A stretch of 64,000 nt of DNA from Desulfovibrio sp. G11 (lineage in GTDB: Bacteria; Desulfobacterota; Desulfovibrionia; Desulfovibrionales; Desulfovibrionaceae): NCBI RefSeq assembly GCF_900243745.1, contig NZ_LT984798.1:1420501-1484500 (forward strand), written 5' to 3'. The notes beneath the pieces were generated by a model, which saw only the letters and a program-made list of their open reading frames with translations, searched no databases and was not told the DNA's origin. Positions within the stretch are counted from its first letter, which is position 1, and every line of letters starts with the position of its first letter. Of this stretch, positions 18,743-27,071 are shown in pieces. The position numbers and the translations under genes were made by a program.

Positions 18743-19801
18743 TCATTCCTCGTGGCAGCATTCAAAAGCCCGACGCACGCCTGCAGTCAGCGCCTGCGGA
18801 CTCTGCCCCCCCTGCCGGGCGGCTTCGGCCAGCGCCAGCATGAGCAGCACCCGCGCCTTGGGCGCGGAAAGCATGCCCGAGGCTATAAAGGGTGCGTATC
18901 CGTCCAGATCCGTCACAGGGCCGCCACCCGTGCGGCTGGCCCGTACCACGGGCCTGCCCGCAGCAACAGCCCCGGCAAGAGCCTTGCGCACATCTGAAGG
19001 CATCGAGCCATTGCCCATACCAGCCACCACAAGTCCGGCCGAACGCTCCATAGAAAAGAGCACCGCGTCCAGAGGCATTCCGGCACAGGCATAAAGCACG
19101 TCCACGCGGGGCAAGCGCTCCTGCCCCGCATGGGCCGCATAGGTCCCTGCCAGAGGCGGTCCATCCTCGCCCTTGTGGTAAAAAACAGGGCGGCCGTTGA
19201 TGACCCGGCCGAGCAGCCCTGATTCCAGAGCGCAAAAGGCCTCCACATCAAGTGTTCCGGCCTTCACCGCCGTGCGCGCCGAAAGAATTCGCCCGTTCAT
19301 CACAATAAGGGCACCACGCCCGCGCGCCCCGGGGCTGGCCGCCACGGCCACGGCATCGCGAATATTGATGGGACCGTCCGCACTCAGGGATGTGGCCGGA
19401 CGCATGGCCCCGGTAAGCACCACAGGTTTGAGGCTGCTCATGGTCAGATGCAGGTAAAAAGCCGACTCCTCAAGCGTGTCTGTGCCGTGGGTCAGCACCA
19501 CCCCACACATGGATGCGTCATCCAGAGCCGCGCCACAGTCGCGCCCGAGCTTGGCCCAATGACAGGGGCGCATATCCTCGCTGGGCAGGTTACCGCACTG
19601 GCGGCTGGCGATGCGGGCCACGCCGTCAATACCCGGCAGGCTTTCCAGCATGCACTCCACAGAAAGCACACCCGCCTGATAACTTATCTGTTCCAGCGGG
19701 GTGTCGGCCACCCCGGCAATGGTTCCGCCCGTGCCCAGCAGGGCCACCTGGGGCAGCGGCGCGCCGCACGGAGCAGCAGCGGAATCAAAAGAACGGCTCA
19801 T
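18743..19801 (-). CDS. L-asparaginase (type II-like fold)
   Basis: Hydrolyses L-asparagine to aspartate and ammonia. The ATG at 19801 (MSRSFDS) follows GCGGGAG, giving 352 residues; the open frame further upstream lacks a ribosome site and is low-complexity. The first active-site Thr is in LLGTGGTIAGV and the second Thr-Asp pair in LTHGTDTLEESAFYL. Further family motifs: VLTGAMRPATSLSADGPIN and VVAGMGNGSMP. No signal peptide, so cytoplasmic despite being nearer the type II enzymes. The disrupted EVE-like gene begins 26 bases downstream on the same strand. Confidence 0.9.
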   Translation of the reverse strand: MSRSFDSAAAPCGAPLPQVALLGTGGTIAGVADTPLEQISYQAGVLSVECMLESLPGIDGVARIASRQCGNLPSEDMRPCHWAKLGRDCGAALDDASMCGVVLTHGTDTLEESAFYLHLTMSSLKPVVLTGAMRPATSLSADGPINIRDAVAVAASPGARGRGALIVMNGRILSARTAVKAGTLDVEAFCALESGLLGRVINGRPVFYHKGEDGPPLAGTYAAHAGQERLPRVDVLYACAGMPLDAVLFSMERSAGLVVAGMGNGSMPSDVRKALAGAVAAGRPVVRASRTGGGPVTDLDGYAPFIASGMLSAPKARVLLMLALAEAARQGGQSPQALTAGVRRAFECCHEE

Positions 19802-19996
19802 GACGGCTCCCGCCGCGCAGTCCCCTCCTGTTGCCGGGGAGCAGCCGCGCGGACTTGCAGTTTCAGGTTGACCCGCATCCGGCCGGAAGATGCCCGCCGC
19901 ACCTGCCCAACGCAAAAACGCTGCGTGCCGCGTAACACGTATCTGCCGGAAAAAATGCCTCGCGCAAAAATGACCGCCGACCCGCTGGCGAGCGCT

Positions 19997-20503
19997 TCAG
20001 CCGTTGCCCGCCCCGGGCTGCGGCATACGAAGCACAGGCGTGCGCCACAGCATTTCCACCACAGGCTGCCCCGTATGCCCGCACACACTTTCACTCACCG
20101 GCTTGAAGCCCATACGCTCATAGAAAGCTCTGGCACCGATGTTAGCGTGATATACATCAAGGCGCAGGCTGTCGCGCCCGGCCATGGCATGCCGCAGCAA
20201 AATCGTGCCCAGCCCCATGCGCCAGCACGAAGGCCGGACAAAAAGCGCGGCGATAAAATCCACACCATCAGGACAGCAAAGGGCGGAAAAAGCAACAGGG
20301 GCACCTTGCCTTTCCAGCATGACCAGATCCGATGCCGGCAGATAGTGCTGCTGCATGGCGTCACGCTGCCGCTGCCACAGGGCCGGATCCACAAGATCGT
20401 GGGCCAGCAGTGATGCTTCAAGCCAGAGATCCGCGCAGGCCGCATGGTGTCGGGTGCTGACGCCGCGCGTCAGTGTTATGCCGGCGGGCATACTGTTCAT
20501 CAT
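19997..20503 (-). CDS. GNAT-family N-acetyltransferase
   Basis: Transfers an acetyl group from acetyl-CoA to an unknown amine. The start at ATG 20503 follows GAGG at seven bases; ATG 20515 in frame is an alternative. About 168 residues, one GNAT domain. The acetyl-CoA loop is FVRPSCWRMGLGTILLRHAM (variant of the R-x-x-G-x-G/A motif), followed by LRLDVYHANIGARAFYERMGFKPVSES, the characteristic C-terminal strand-helix. A Cys-rich stretch (SALCCPDG) precedes the core. Located between the asparaginase (same strand, 195 bases further on) and the divergent MFS gene. Confidence 0.85.
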   Translation of the reverse strand: MMNSMPAGITLTRGVSTRHHAACADLWLEASLLAHDLVDPALWQRQRDAMQQHYLPASDLVMLERQGAPVAFSALCCPDGVDFIAALFVRPSCWRMGLGTILLRHAMAGRDSLRLDVYHANIGARAFYERMGFKPVSESVCGHTGQPVVEMLWRTPVLRMPQPGAGNG

Positions 20504-20686
20504 GACAATCCTCATCCCCGGCAGGCAGGTGCCACGCGCGGCCTGGCCGAGAAAATTCAGTTACTCCCCTACATGTTTATGCAAGACGGGACGTTGCGTC
20601 AACGCGGCCCGGTCCCGGCCGCGCACTGAAAGACGGGCGTTTCCGGGCCACTTGGTTTTGTCATTCCCTTGGTGTAGCGTGCGCGC

Positions 20687-21940
20687 ATGGACAAGAAAAA
20701 AATATCCCTTGTATCGCTCGGTCACTTATCGTGCGACGTCAATGGCGGGGCATTACCCGCCATTCTGCCCTTCCTGCGCACCCACTACGGGTTGACCTAC
20801 CAGGCCACGGGCGGCCTCATGTTTGCTTACTCCTGCCTGTCGTCGATCATACAGCCGCTTTTCGGCCTTATGGCAGACAGGCTCTCCAAGCCCTGGCTCA
20901 TCCCCCTCGGCGTGTTTCTGGCAGGCATGGGGCTGGCGGCAGTGGGCTTCATGTCCAGCTACTGGGCCATTTTTGCGGCCATCGGCCTAAGCGGCGTGGG
21001 CGCAGCCCTTTTTCACCCCGAGGGAGCGCGCTTTGCCAACAAGGTGTCCGGAAAAAGCAAAGGCACCGGCATGAGTATATTTTCCATCGGCGGCAATGCG
21101 GGCTTTGTTATCGGGCCGCTGCTGGCAACCTTTTTCCTGAGCTGGCTGGGCATGCCCGGAACCTTTATTTTCGGCCTGCTGGCTACAGTCATGGCCTCCA
21201 TTCTGCTGCTGCTCATCATGCGTATGGTTGCGCCAGAAGCTGCTGCCGCAGCCCAGAGAACCGCCGAAGCCGCTTACGGAACGCAGCAGGCCGGGGCACA
21301 GGGCAAAGGAGTCCAGGCGCGCCGGGGCGGCATGCCGGTGGCAGACGCCGGGACCGAAGAAGCCCCGCAAAACAACTGGCATGAATTTTCAAAGCTTACC
21401 GGGGCCATCATTGCGCGCTCCGTTCTTTTTGTGGGGTTCAACACCTTTATCCCGCTGTACTGGGTAAACGGCTTTGGGCAGAGCAAAACCGCCGGAGCCA
21501 TTGCCCTGACCATTTTCTGTACCTTCGGCGTCGCCAGCAACATATTGGGCGGAGTACTGGCCGACAGGCACGGCTTCAGGGCCATCGTGCGCATGGGCTT
21601 CGCCCTTATGACGCCCGCGGTGCTGGCTTTCGGGCTGCTGCCCAATCTCTATGCCGCCTACGCCCTGCTGCCCCTGCTCGGCTTTGTGCTGTATGCGCCT
21701 TTCAGTTCTCTGGTGGTTCTGGGGCAGACATATCTTGCCCGCAATATCGGCTTTGCTTCGGGCGTTACCCTGGGGCTGGCCACCAGCCTGGGAGGCGTGT
21801 TCGCGCCGCTGCTGGGCTGGATTGCCGACAACCACGGTCTGCCGCGCACCTTTCAGTGCCTGGCCGTGGTAGCTTTTATCGGCACGGTATTCGCCTTTGC
21901 CCTGCGCGAATACACGGCAAAAACTCCGGCCAGGGCATAG
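20687..21940 (+). CDS. MFS exporter, fosmidomycin-resistance (Fsr) type
   Basis: Inner-membrane proton-driven exporter, 417 residues with 12 predicted membrane segments in two halves separated by a charged loop (about 185-235). The N-terminal half has LGHLSCDVNGGALPAILPFL, YSCLSSIIQPLFGLMADR and the conserved GVGAALFHPEGARFANK, signatures of the Fsr branch. The central loop is longer and richer in Ala/Gly/Gln than in typical Fsr proteins. The ATG at 20687 lacks a strong ribosome site, but no better start exists. A strong terminator follows the gene. Natural substrate unknown. Confidence 0.85.
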   Translation: MDKKKISLVSLGHLSCDVNGGALPAILPFLRTHYGLTYQATGGLMFAYSCLSSIIQPLFGLMADRLSKPWLIPLGVFLAGMGLAAVGFMSSYWAIFAAIGLSGVGAALFHPEGARFANKVSGKSKGTGMSIFSIGGNAGFVIGPLLATFFLSWLGMPGTFIFGLLATVMASILLLLIMRMVAPEAAAAAQRTAEAAYGTQQAGAQGKGVQARRGGMPVADAGTEEAPQNNWHEFSKLTGAIIARSVLFVGFNTFIPLYWVNGFGQSKTAGAIALTIFCTFGVASNILGGVLADRHGFRAIVRMGFALMTPAVLAFGLLPNLYAAYALLPLLGFVLYAPFSSLVVLGQTYLARNIGFASGVTLGLATSLGGVFAPLLGWIADNHGLPRTFQCLAVVAFIGTVFAFALREYTAKTPARA

Positions 21941-21970
21941 CCCCTCCGCCAGCCGCAGTTACGAACATTC

Positions 21971-22014
21971 AAAAGGCCCCTGCTCCGGAAATGCCGGTGC
22001 AGGGGCCTTTTTTG
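21971..22014 (+). terminator. Terminator after the MFS gene
   Basis: AAAAGGCCCCTGC and GCAGGGGCCTTTTTT form a strong stem with a T-run. Confidence 0.9.
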
Positions 22015-22337
22015 CGTCCGTGCCGGCAAAATCCCGTCCATTGTGTTCGTAATGTCAGTTGCTGTGCAAAACATGATGTACTTTTTGTGCATAACACAAT
22101 TAATACATTGTAATTATTATCTTTATTATAAATACATATGTTCTTTTCCATCAGGGCGCAGCCTCCGTGAATTATATATGCGGATATGGCCGCATGCACG
22201 CCGGAGCTACGCCAGATATGAGCTATGTTCCCTACATGAAAAAACAGGTGCGCAAACTGTGCGTATCTTACTTAACAATTTAAAATATAATACTATTTTT
22301 ATGAGACAAATTGTTTCTTTCGTGTGCGCCATAAAGA
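22015..22337. other. AT-rich non-coding region
   Basis: No credible gene. 22080-22150 and 22260-22320 are strikingly AT-rich compared with the flanking genes. It lies between two convergent transcripts, each with its own terminator, so it needs no promoter for them; a small unrecognised RNA cannot be excluded. Confidence 0.4.
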
Positions 22338-22382
22338 CAGTCCGGAAACCGGCAGGAAGGAGAACCGCCGGTTTCCGGACTG
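22338..22382 (-). terminator. Terminator after the BCCT gene
   Basis: Sixteen-bp stem (CAGTCCGGAAACCGGC / GCCGGTTTCCGGACTG) with a 13-base loop; on the minus strand it is followed by TCTTTAT, a short imperfect T-run. Confidence 0.75.
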
Positions 22383-22428
22383 TTTACACGGGCTACGCCC
22401 TTGGGCCGCTCGGGGTGCGGCCGTGTTC

Positions 22429-24006
22429 TCAGAGCTTTGTCTGGTACTTGCGCAGCACCGAAGGCCCGTCAGTGCGGATAATCTTGAGCCAGCAGAAGGT
22501 CAGCAGCAGCGACGGCAGGGCCATGAGCGCGCCGGAAAAATTGCCGAACATCTTGGCAACGCCAAGGCCGCCCATGCAGATCATGCCCAGGGCCAGAATG
22601 CACTGCACAAGGCACCAGAAGGTACGGTGCAGGCGATGAGGCTCGGAATCGGGGCTGAGGCGGCGCGTGGCCGTACTGGCGACCACATAGGAGCCGGAGT
22701 TGACCGTGGTTGCCAGAAAAATGGTGGACAGCAGGCAGTACGCCACCAGCACCACCTCCTTGAACGGCAATGTGCCGAGCACGGCAATCATGGCGGCTGG
22801 CCCGCCCTCGGCCTTGAGAATGCTTACGGCATCCAGAATGCCGGCATGCTGTACATAGAGGGAATAGGAGCCAAAGATGCCGTGCATCAGACAGCCGCCG
22901 GAGACCGTTCCCGTCATGCCCCACAAAATGATTTCACGCACGGTGCGGCCGCGTGAAATACGCGCAATGAACAGGCCCATAAAAGGACCAAAACCCGCCC
23001 AGAACAGGGCGTAAAAAATGGTCCAGTCCTGCGGAAAGCTGCCACCGCCCCAGGGGTCTGTCCAGAAGACCATGTTGGGGTAGTTGCCCAGCCATTTACC
23101 GAAGGCATTGGTGAAAATGTTGAAAAGCTGCACGGTCGGGCCGGCGAAGAAACAGTAAGCCGCCAGCAGCAGGGCCAAAATGACGTTGACGTCGCTCAGC
23201 CACTTGATGCCCTTGTCCAGCCCCCGGTACACGGTATAGCCCGCCACCAGACCGCTGAAGGCCAGAATGACGACCTGCGTGGTCAGGTTGGGACTGATGC
23301 CGAACACGCTTTGCAGTGCATAGGCCACTGTGGGCAAAGAAAGGCACATGGTCACGGCCGTACAGAACATGAGCCCCAGGATAAAGAACACGTCAATGCA
23401 CAGGCCCAGCCAGCCGCGCGCCATGCGCTGGCCGATAATCATTTCTGTGGCCGTGCTGACCCGCAGGAAAGGCTCCTTGCGGATGTAGAACATGTAGGCA
23501 ATGGGTAGCGCCGTAATCAGATAGGTGCACCAGGCGTTGGGTCCCCAGTGCATCAGCAGGTAGGCCAGCGCCCAGTCATAAGCCTGCGTGCTCATGGGGT
23601 CGGCGTACTGCGGCGGAATAAGTATGTTCCAGAGTGGCTCGGTAATGGCCCAGAACATGATGGCGCCGCCCACGCCGGAACAGAAAATCATGGCTATCCA
23701 GGACGGCAGGGCAAACTGGGGCTTTTCGTCAGGTTCGCCAAACTTGATGTCGCCCCAGCGGCTGAAGGCAAAGTAGAAGCAGAGAAAGATCAGGCCAACG
23801 GTTATCCAGAGGTACAGCGTGCCGAAGTTGGCCGCAAAAGGCTGGTAAATTGCCGTAAGCACCGATTCCGCAGCCTTGGGCACAATTACTGCGGGCAAAC
23901 TGATGAGCAGCACGATAAGCAGGCCCGGAACAAATATCTTCCAGTCCGGTCGCAGGTCCTCGGCGCTGTTTTCGCCAGATGCGCCAGTGGGCTTGATTTC
24001 AGCCAT
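22429..24006 (-). CDS. BCCT-family (betaine/choline/carnitine-type) transporter
   Basis: Sodium- or proton-coupled inner-membrane importer, 525 residues, 12 membrane segments. The ATG at 24006 follows GGGAGG. Family signatures: FWAITEPLWNILIPP and GLFIARISRGRTVREIILWG. In the TM8 aromatic box, BetP has four Trp; here the aligned stretch FYALFWAGFGPF keeps only one (three changed to Ala, Phe, Phe), so a substrate other than glycine betaine is likely. A good sigma-54 promoter (24051-24068) and two activator-like sites (24129-24164) lie upstream. It is divergent from the phosphatase-superfamily gene and probably brings in its substrate or precursor. Confidence 0.9.
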   Translation of the reverse strand: MAEIKPTGASGENSAEDLRPDWKIFVPGLLIVLLISLPAVIVPKAAESVLTAIYQPFAANFGTLYLWITVGLIFLCFYFAFSRWGDIKFGEPDEKPQFALPSWIAMIFCSGVGGAIMFWAITEPLWNILIPPQYADPMSTQAYDWALAYLLMHWGPNAWCTYLITALPIAYMFYIRKEPFLRVSTATEMIIGQRMARGWLGLCIDVFFILGLMFCTAVTMCLSLPTVAYALQSVFGISPNLTTQVVILAFSGLVAGYTVYRGLDKGIKWLSDVNVILALLLAAYCFFAGPTVQLFNIFTNAFGKWLGNYPNMVFWTDPWGGGSFPQDWTIFYALFWAGFGPFMGLFIARISRGRTVREIILWGMTGTVSGGCLMHGIFGSYSLYVQHAGILDAVSILKAEGGPAAMIAVLGTLPFKEVVLVAYCLLSTIFLATTVNSGSYVVASTATRRLSPDSEPHRLHRTFWCLVQCILALGMICMGGLGVAKMFGNFSGALMALPSLLLTFCWLKIIRTDGPSVLRKYQTKL

Positions 24007-24050
24007 GTTGCCTCCCGATGAGCAGATAGTGAAAAAGATTTTCACCCATT

Positions 24051-24068
24051 CTGCAGTAGTCGTGCCAA
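24051..24068 (-). promoter_or_regulatory. Sigma-54 promoter of the BCCT gene
   Basis: On the minus strand TTGGCACGACTACTGCA has GG and GC separated by exactly 10 bases and differs from the -24/-12 consensus at only one conserved base. It lies 45 bases before the start codon. Confidence 0.8.
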
Positions 24069-24128
24069 AATTCACCAAGCTGAAATACTTGTATTATTTT
24101 ATAATGCCAAGCCCAAAGGCCCTTCTGC

Positions 24129-24164
24129 ACGACAAACATGTCGCCTTTTACGACAAAAATGTCT
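24129..24164. promoter_or_regulatory. Paired activator-like sites (CGACA-N4-TGTCG)
   Basis: CGACAAACATGTCG (24130-24143) and CGACAAAAATGTC (24151-24163) are spaced 21 bases start to start, two helical turns, and lie 65-110 bases upstream of the sigma-54 promoter. The same 13-mer CGACAAAAATGTC occurs at 28566-28578 beside the sigma-54 activator gene. Confidence 0.65.
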
Positions 24165-24327
24165 TTTTAGAAAAATCTTTAAATCAAGCAAGTTAAACAG
24201 AAATCCCCACATATTACGCCATTTCGGTCGCCTTTGGTCGCCCGTGCAGGCCGAAAAGGTTTGTGCCCATTGTGTCATACTCAAAAATATTGCATATATA
24301 TCCATGTAAAATGAGGCGTTATCAACG

Positions 24328-24345
24328 TTGGCATACTTATTGATT
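24328..24345 (+). promoter_or_regulatory. Weak sigma-54-like promoter candidate for the phosphatase-superfamily gene
   Basis: TTGGCATACTTATTGAT keeps the GG and the 10-base spacing but has GA in place of GC at -12. It lies 63 bases before ATG 24408. A weak match, made plausible only by the shared upstream sites. Confidence 0.3.
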
Positions 24346-24407
24346 AACCTGGCGGCATCACACGGCAATCTTATGCTCGTCATGCATTATCAAGGAGGTT
24401 TATAGTT

Positions 24408-26294
24408 ATGTCCGCCAAAGCCAAACGCGCCGCCCTTATCGGCTATGACTGCCTTATTCCCAAAAGGCTTGAACATATGCTGGCCCAGGGAGGGCTGGAA
24501 AATTTCCGCAAGTTCATGAACGAAGGCAGCTACATTCCCGAAGGGTTCAACCTGCCCACGGTCACCCCGCCCTCGTGGGCTACCATCTGCACCGGCGCAT
24601 GGCCCCGCACCCACGGCGTGGAAGACTATTACTACTATCATGAAGGCCGCAGCCTGGACTATAAAGAAACCACCCAGGCTTTCGGCTCCGACATCCTGAC
24701 CGCCCAGACCATCTGGGACGCCTGGGACAAGGCGGGCAAAAAGTGTCTTGTGATCAACTATCCCATGTCCTGGCCGTCCAAGATGGACAAAGGCGTCATG
24801 ATCATGGGCGAGGGCCTCAGCCCCGCAGAAACGCGCTGGCCCCTGCACGGTAACGAACACAAGGAATTTCTCTGTTCTGAAAGCGTGATCTCCACCGACT
24901 ACTATCCCATGGGCGCTCAGGGCGTTTTTGACGACGCCAAAGGCTGGAAAAACCTGCCCGAAGGCGATGAGCCGCTGGAAATGACCGTGAACATGACTTT
25001 CAAGGAATCCATCGAACCCATTGAAGATCAGGTATGGCACTGCCTTGTCTGGCAGAGCGAGGACGACGGCTATGACCGCATGGCGCTGTGCCCTGAAAAA
25101 GACTATGCCAAGGCCTTTTTCACCATCACCCTGGGCGCGTGGAGCGAGCCCGTGCAGCACGACTTTACCGTAAAGGCCGATGGCCGCACGGAAAAGGGCG
25201 TGTTCCGCTGCAAGCTCATGCAGCTGTCTGACGACGCTGAAGAATTCAAACTCTACGTATCCGGCATAGCGGGCAGCTGCGGTTTTGTGTCGCCTGCCGA
25301 AGCCGCTGCCCACATCGATTTTTCCAAAGACATCACAGCCAACGACATCGGCCTTGTGGCCTACCTGCACGGCATCATTGATACCGACACCGTGTGCGAA
25401 CTCGTGGAATTTCACAGCGCGTGGCTCTGGAACACCATCAGCTCGCTTATCAAGGCCAATCCGGACTGGGATCTGCTCTACATGCACTCCCACCCCATTG
25501 ACTGGTTCTACCACGGCTGGCTCAGCGATCTGGACAGCAAGGACGAAGCCGTCCGCACCCGTGCCGAAAAGATGGAACGCCACATCTACGAAGTGGAAGA
25601 CCGCCTGCTGGGCCGCCTGATGGACATTATGGGCGATGAGACCCTCATGTGCGTCTGCTCCGACCACGGCGCAACCCCCATGGGACCCATCCTCAATACG
25701 GCCCACGCGCTCAAAGAGGCCGGACTGTGCTCCTACGAGCCAAAAAAATCGGAAAATTACTGGGACATCTACGAAGAAACCGAAGGCTTCAACTACGTGC
25801 TTGACGTGAACAAGTCCGTGGCCGTGCCCCAGCGCTACATGTTTGTCTACGTCAACCTGAAGGACAAATACCCCGGCGGCATTGTGGAAGCCGAGGATTA
25901 TGAAAAGGTGCGCGACCAGATCATCGATGCCCTGCTTGACTACAAACACCCCGAAACCGGCGAACGTCCGGTGCTGCTGGCCGTGCGCCGCGAAGACGCC
26001 CATGTGTTCGGTATGGGGGGTGCACAGGCGGGCGACGTGGTGTACGTGCTCAAGCCCGAATACATGGCCGAGCACGGCTATGGCCTGCCCACGGGCGAAT
26101 CCGGCTGCGGCAGCCTGAAGAACCTGCTCATGTTCCGCGGGCCGAACATCAAAAAAGGCTACCGCTACACGCGCCCGCGCTGGCTGGCCGATATCGTACC
26201 CACCTTCTGCTACGTGACAGGCAACCCCATTCCTGAAGACGCAGAAGGCGCGCCCATTTACCAGATCATGGAAAACCCCGACCTGGTGGACTAG
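24408..26294 (+). CDS. Alkaline-phosphatase-superfamily phosphodiesterase/phosphohydrolase
   Basis: Two-metal hydrolase related to type I phosphodiesterase/nucleotide pyrophosphatase, 628 residues. The ATG follows AAGGAGG. Metal and catalytic residues are visible in order: Asp in ALIGYDCL (residue ~14), nucleophile Thr in PTVTPPSWATICTGAWP with the following HGVED, MHSHPIDWFYHGW (Asp and His), CVCSDHGATPMG (Asp-His), and EHGYGLPTGE (last His). A C-terminal closing motif LADIVPTFCYVTGNPIPEDAEG is typical. No signal peptide, so cytoplasmic, which fits a substrate imported by the divergent BCCT carrier. Phosphate- or sulfate-ester chemistry cannot be told apart from sequence. A strong hairpin separates it from its companion gene. 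Confidence 0.82.
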   Translation: MSAKAKRAALIGYDCLIPKRLEHMLAQGGLENFRKFMNEGSYIPEGFNLPTVTPPSWATICTGAWPRTHGVEDYYYYHEGRSLDYKETTQAFGSDILTAQTIWDAWDKAGKKCLVINYPMSWPSKMDKGVMIMGEGLSPAETRWPLHGNEHKEFLCSESVISTDYYPMGAQGVFDDAKGWKNLPEGDEPLEMTVNMTFKESIEPIEDQVWHCLVWQSEDDGYDRMALCPEKDYAKAFFTITLGAWSEPVQHDFTVKADGRTEKGVFRCKLMQLSDDAEEFKLYVSGIAGSCGFVSPAEAAAHIDFSKDITANDIGLVAYLHGIIDTDTVCELVEFHSAWLWNTISSLIKANPDWDLLYMHSHPIDWFYHGWLSDLDSKDEAVRTRAEKMERHIYEVEDRLLGRLMDIMGDETLMCVCSDHGATPMGPILNTAHALKEAGLCSYEPKKSENYWDIYEETEGFNYVLDVNKSVAVPQRYMFVYVNLKDKYPGGIVEAEDYEKVRDQIIDALLDYKHPETGERPVLLAVRREDAHVFGMGGAQAGDVVYVLKPEYMAEHGYGLPTGESGCGSLKNLLMFRGPNIKKGYRYTRPRWLADIVPTFCYVTGNPIPEDAEGAPIYQIMENPDLVD

Positions 26295-26336
26295 CCAGCC
26301 CGCATTTGCAACCGGCGGGGCACGCCCCGCATCAGC

Positions 26337-26362
26337 CGCGCCCGCCCTCATGGGCGGGCGCG
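26337..26362 (+). other. Intercistronic hairpin
   Basis: Perfect 11-bp GC stem (CGCGCCCGCCC / GGGCGGGCGCG), four-base loop, followed by AAATAAAGG rather than T. It probably stabilises or processes the mRNA between the two genes, or attenuates the second one. Confidence 0.6.
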
Positions 26363-26379
26363 AAATAAAGGAAAGTATT

Positions 26380-26931
26380 ATGGCAGAAAAAAAAGCAATA
26401 CTGCTCCTGGCGCCGGAACTGAACCTGAACGCCGCGTCGGAAGCGCTCGACAAGCTGCGCAAAAAGGCCGCCCTGCTGCCCAACGCCTGCAAGGACGGCC
26501 TTGAGGCCCGCGCCGCGGCCCTTGGCGCAAAAACCGTAGACACAAGCGCCCTGACAGAGCAGAACGAAGAAGCCTTTTTGCTGCTCAAGGGCGGCGAGAC
26601 CGAACTGGCCGCCATCCTTGAATATGCCGACAGGCGCACCCTTGTAGTGGTTGCCGGGGCCGACGCCGTGGCCTTTTACGGCCTGGCGGTCAACGGCAAG
26701 GCCGGCGCGGTAGAGCGTGCAGTCAGTGCCGAAGACATTGCCCTCACCATAGCTACCATCGCAGACCTGCCCATCACGGCGGAGTGCACCGGCGGCATCG
26801 TGTACCAGGTCATGAAAAATCCCAACCTGAAGCTCGACGAAATCCGCAAACTCAAGGAAGCTCTGCTGCGTATGGAATCTGTCATCCAGCGCGACAACCG
26901 CGAACCCTGGGACAAGCACGACTGCGCCTGA
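26380..26931 (+). CDS. Companion protein with a phosphatase-superfamily-like tail
   Basis: 183 residues; the ATG at 26380 follows AAAGGAAAG. The N-terminal ~120 residues form a Rossmann-like alpha/beta pattern (AILLLAPELNLNAASEALDKL, TLVVVAGADAVAFYGL) that I do not recognise as an enzyme. The C-terminal part (DIALTIATIADLPITAECTGG, then IVYQVMKNPN) aligns with the closing motif of the preceding enzyme (DIVPTFCYVTGNPIPEDAEG, IYQIMENPD), but no metal ligands of the catalytic core are present. It ends in a charged helix. It could be a decayed, domain-trimmed paralogue or a regulatory subunit of the enzyme next door. Same strand, 85 bases downstream. Confidence 0.6.
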   Translation: MAEKKAILLLAPELNLNAASEALDKLRKKAALLPNACKDGLEARAAALGAKTVDTSALTEQNEEAFLLLKGGETELAAILEYADRRTLVVVAGADAVAFYGLAVNGKAGAVERAVSAEDIALTIATIADLPITAECTGGIVYQVMKNPNLKLDEIRKLKEALLRMESVIQRDNREPWDKHDCA

Positions 26932-26967
26932 TCTCCCTTGCCAGGAGACGCGTCCATACCCCACGTC

Positions 26968-27003
26968 GGGCGACCCGCCGCAAAACATGCGGCGCGGTCG
27001 CCC
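26968..27003. other. Hairpin between convergent genes
   Basis: GGGCGACC-CGCCGC and GCGGCG-C-GGTCGCCC form a long GC stem with one bulge and an AAAACAT loop. There is no T-run. A likely bidirectional stop or mRNA end. Confidence 0.5.
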
Positions 27004-27071
27004 GCGCCGTTTCATGCCCGGCACGATCCGCATCCCCGCGCACAGGGTAACCGGAAGCGCCACGCAAACGC

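Noticed and set aside
24390..26639. 749-residue open frame on the minus strand opposite the phosphatase-superfamily gene
   Set aside because: It covers a gene with clear catalytic motifs and ribosome site; the antisense product is low-complexity Val/His/Gly-rich and runs over two plus-strand genes.
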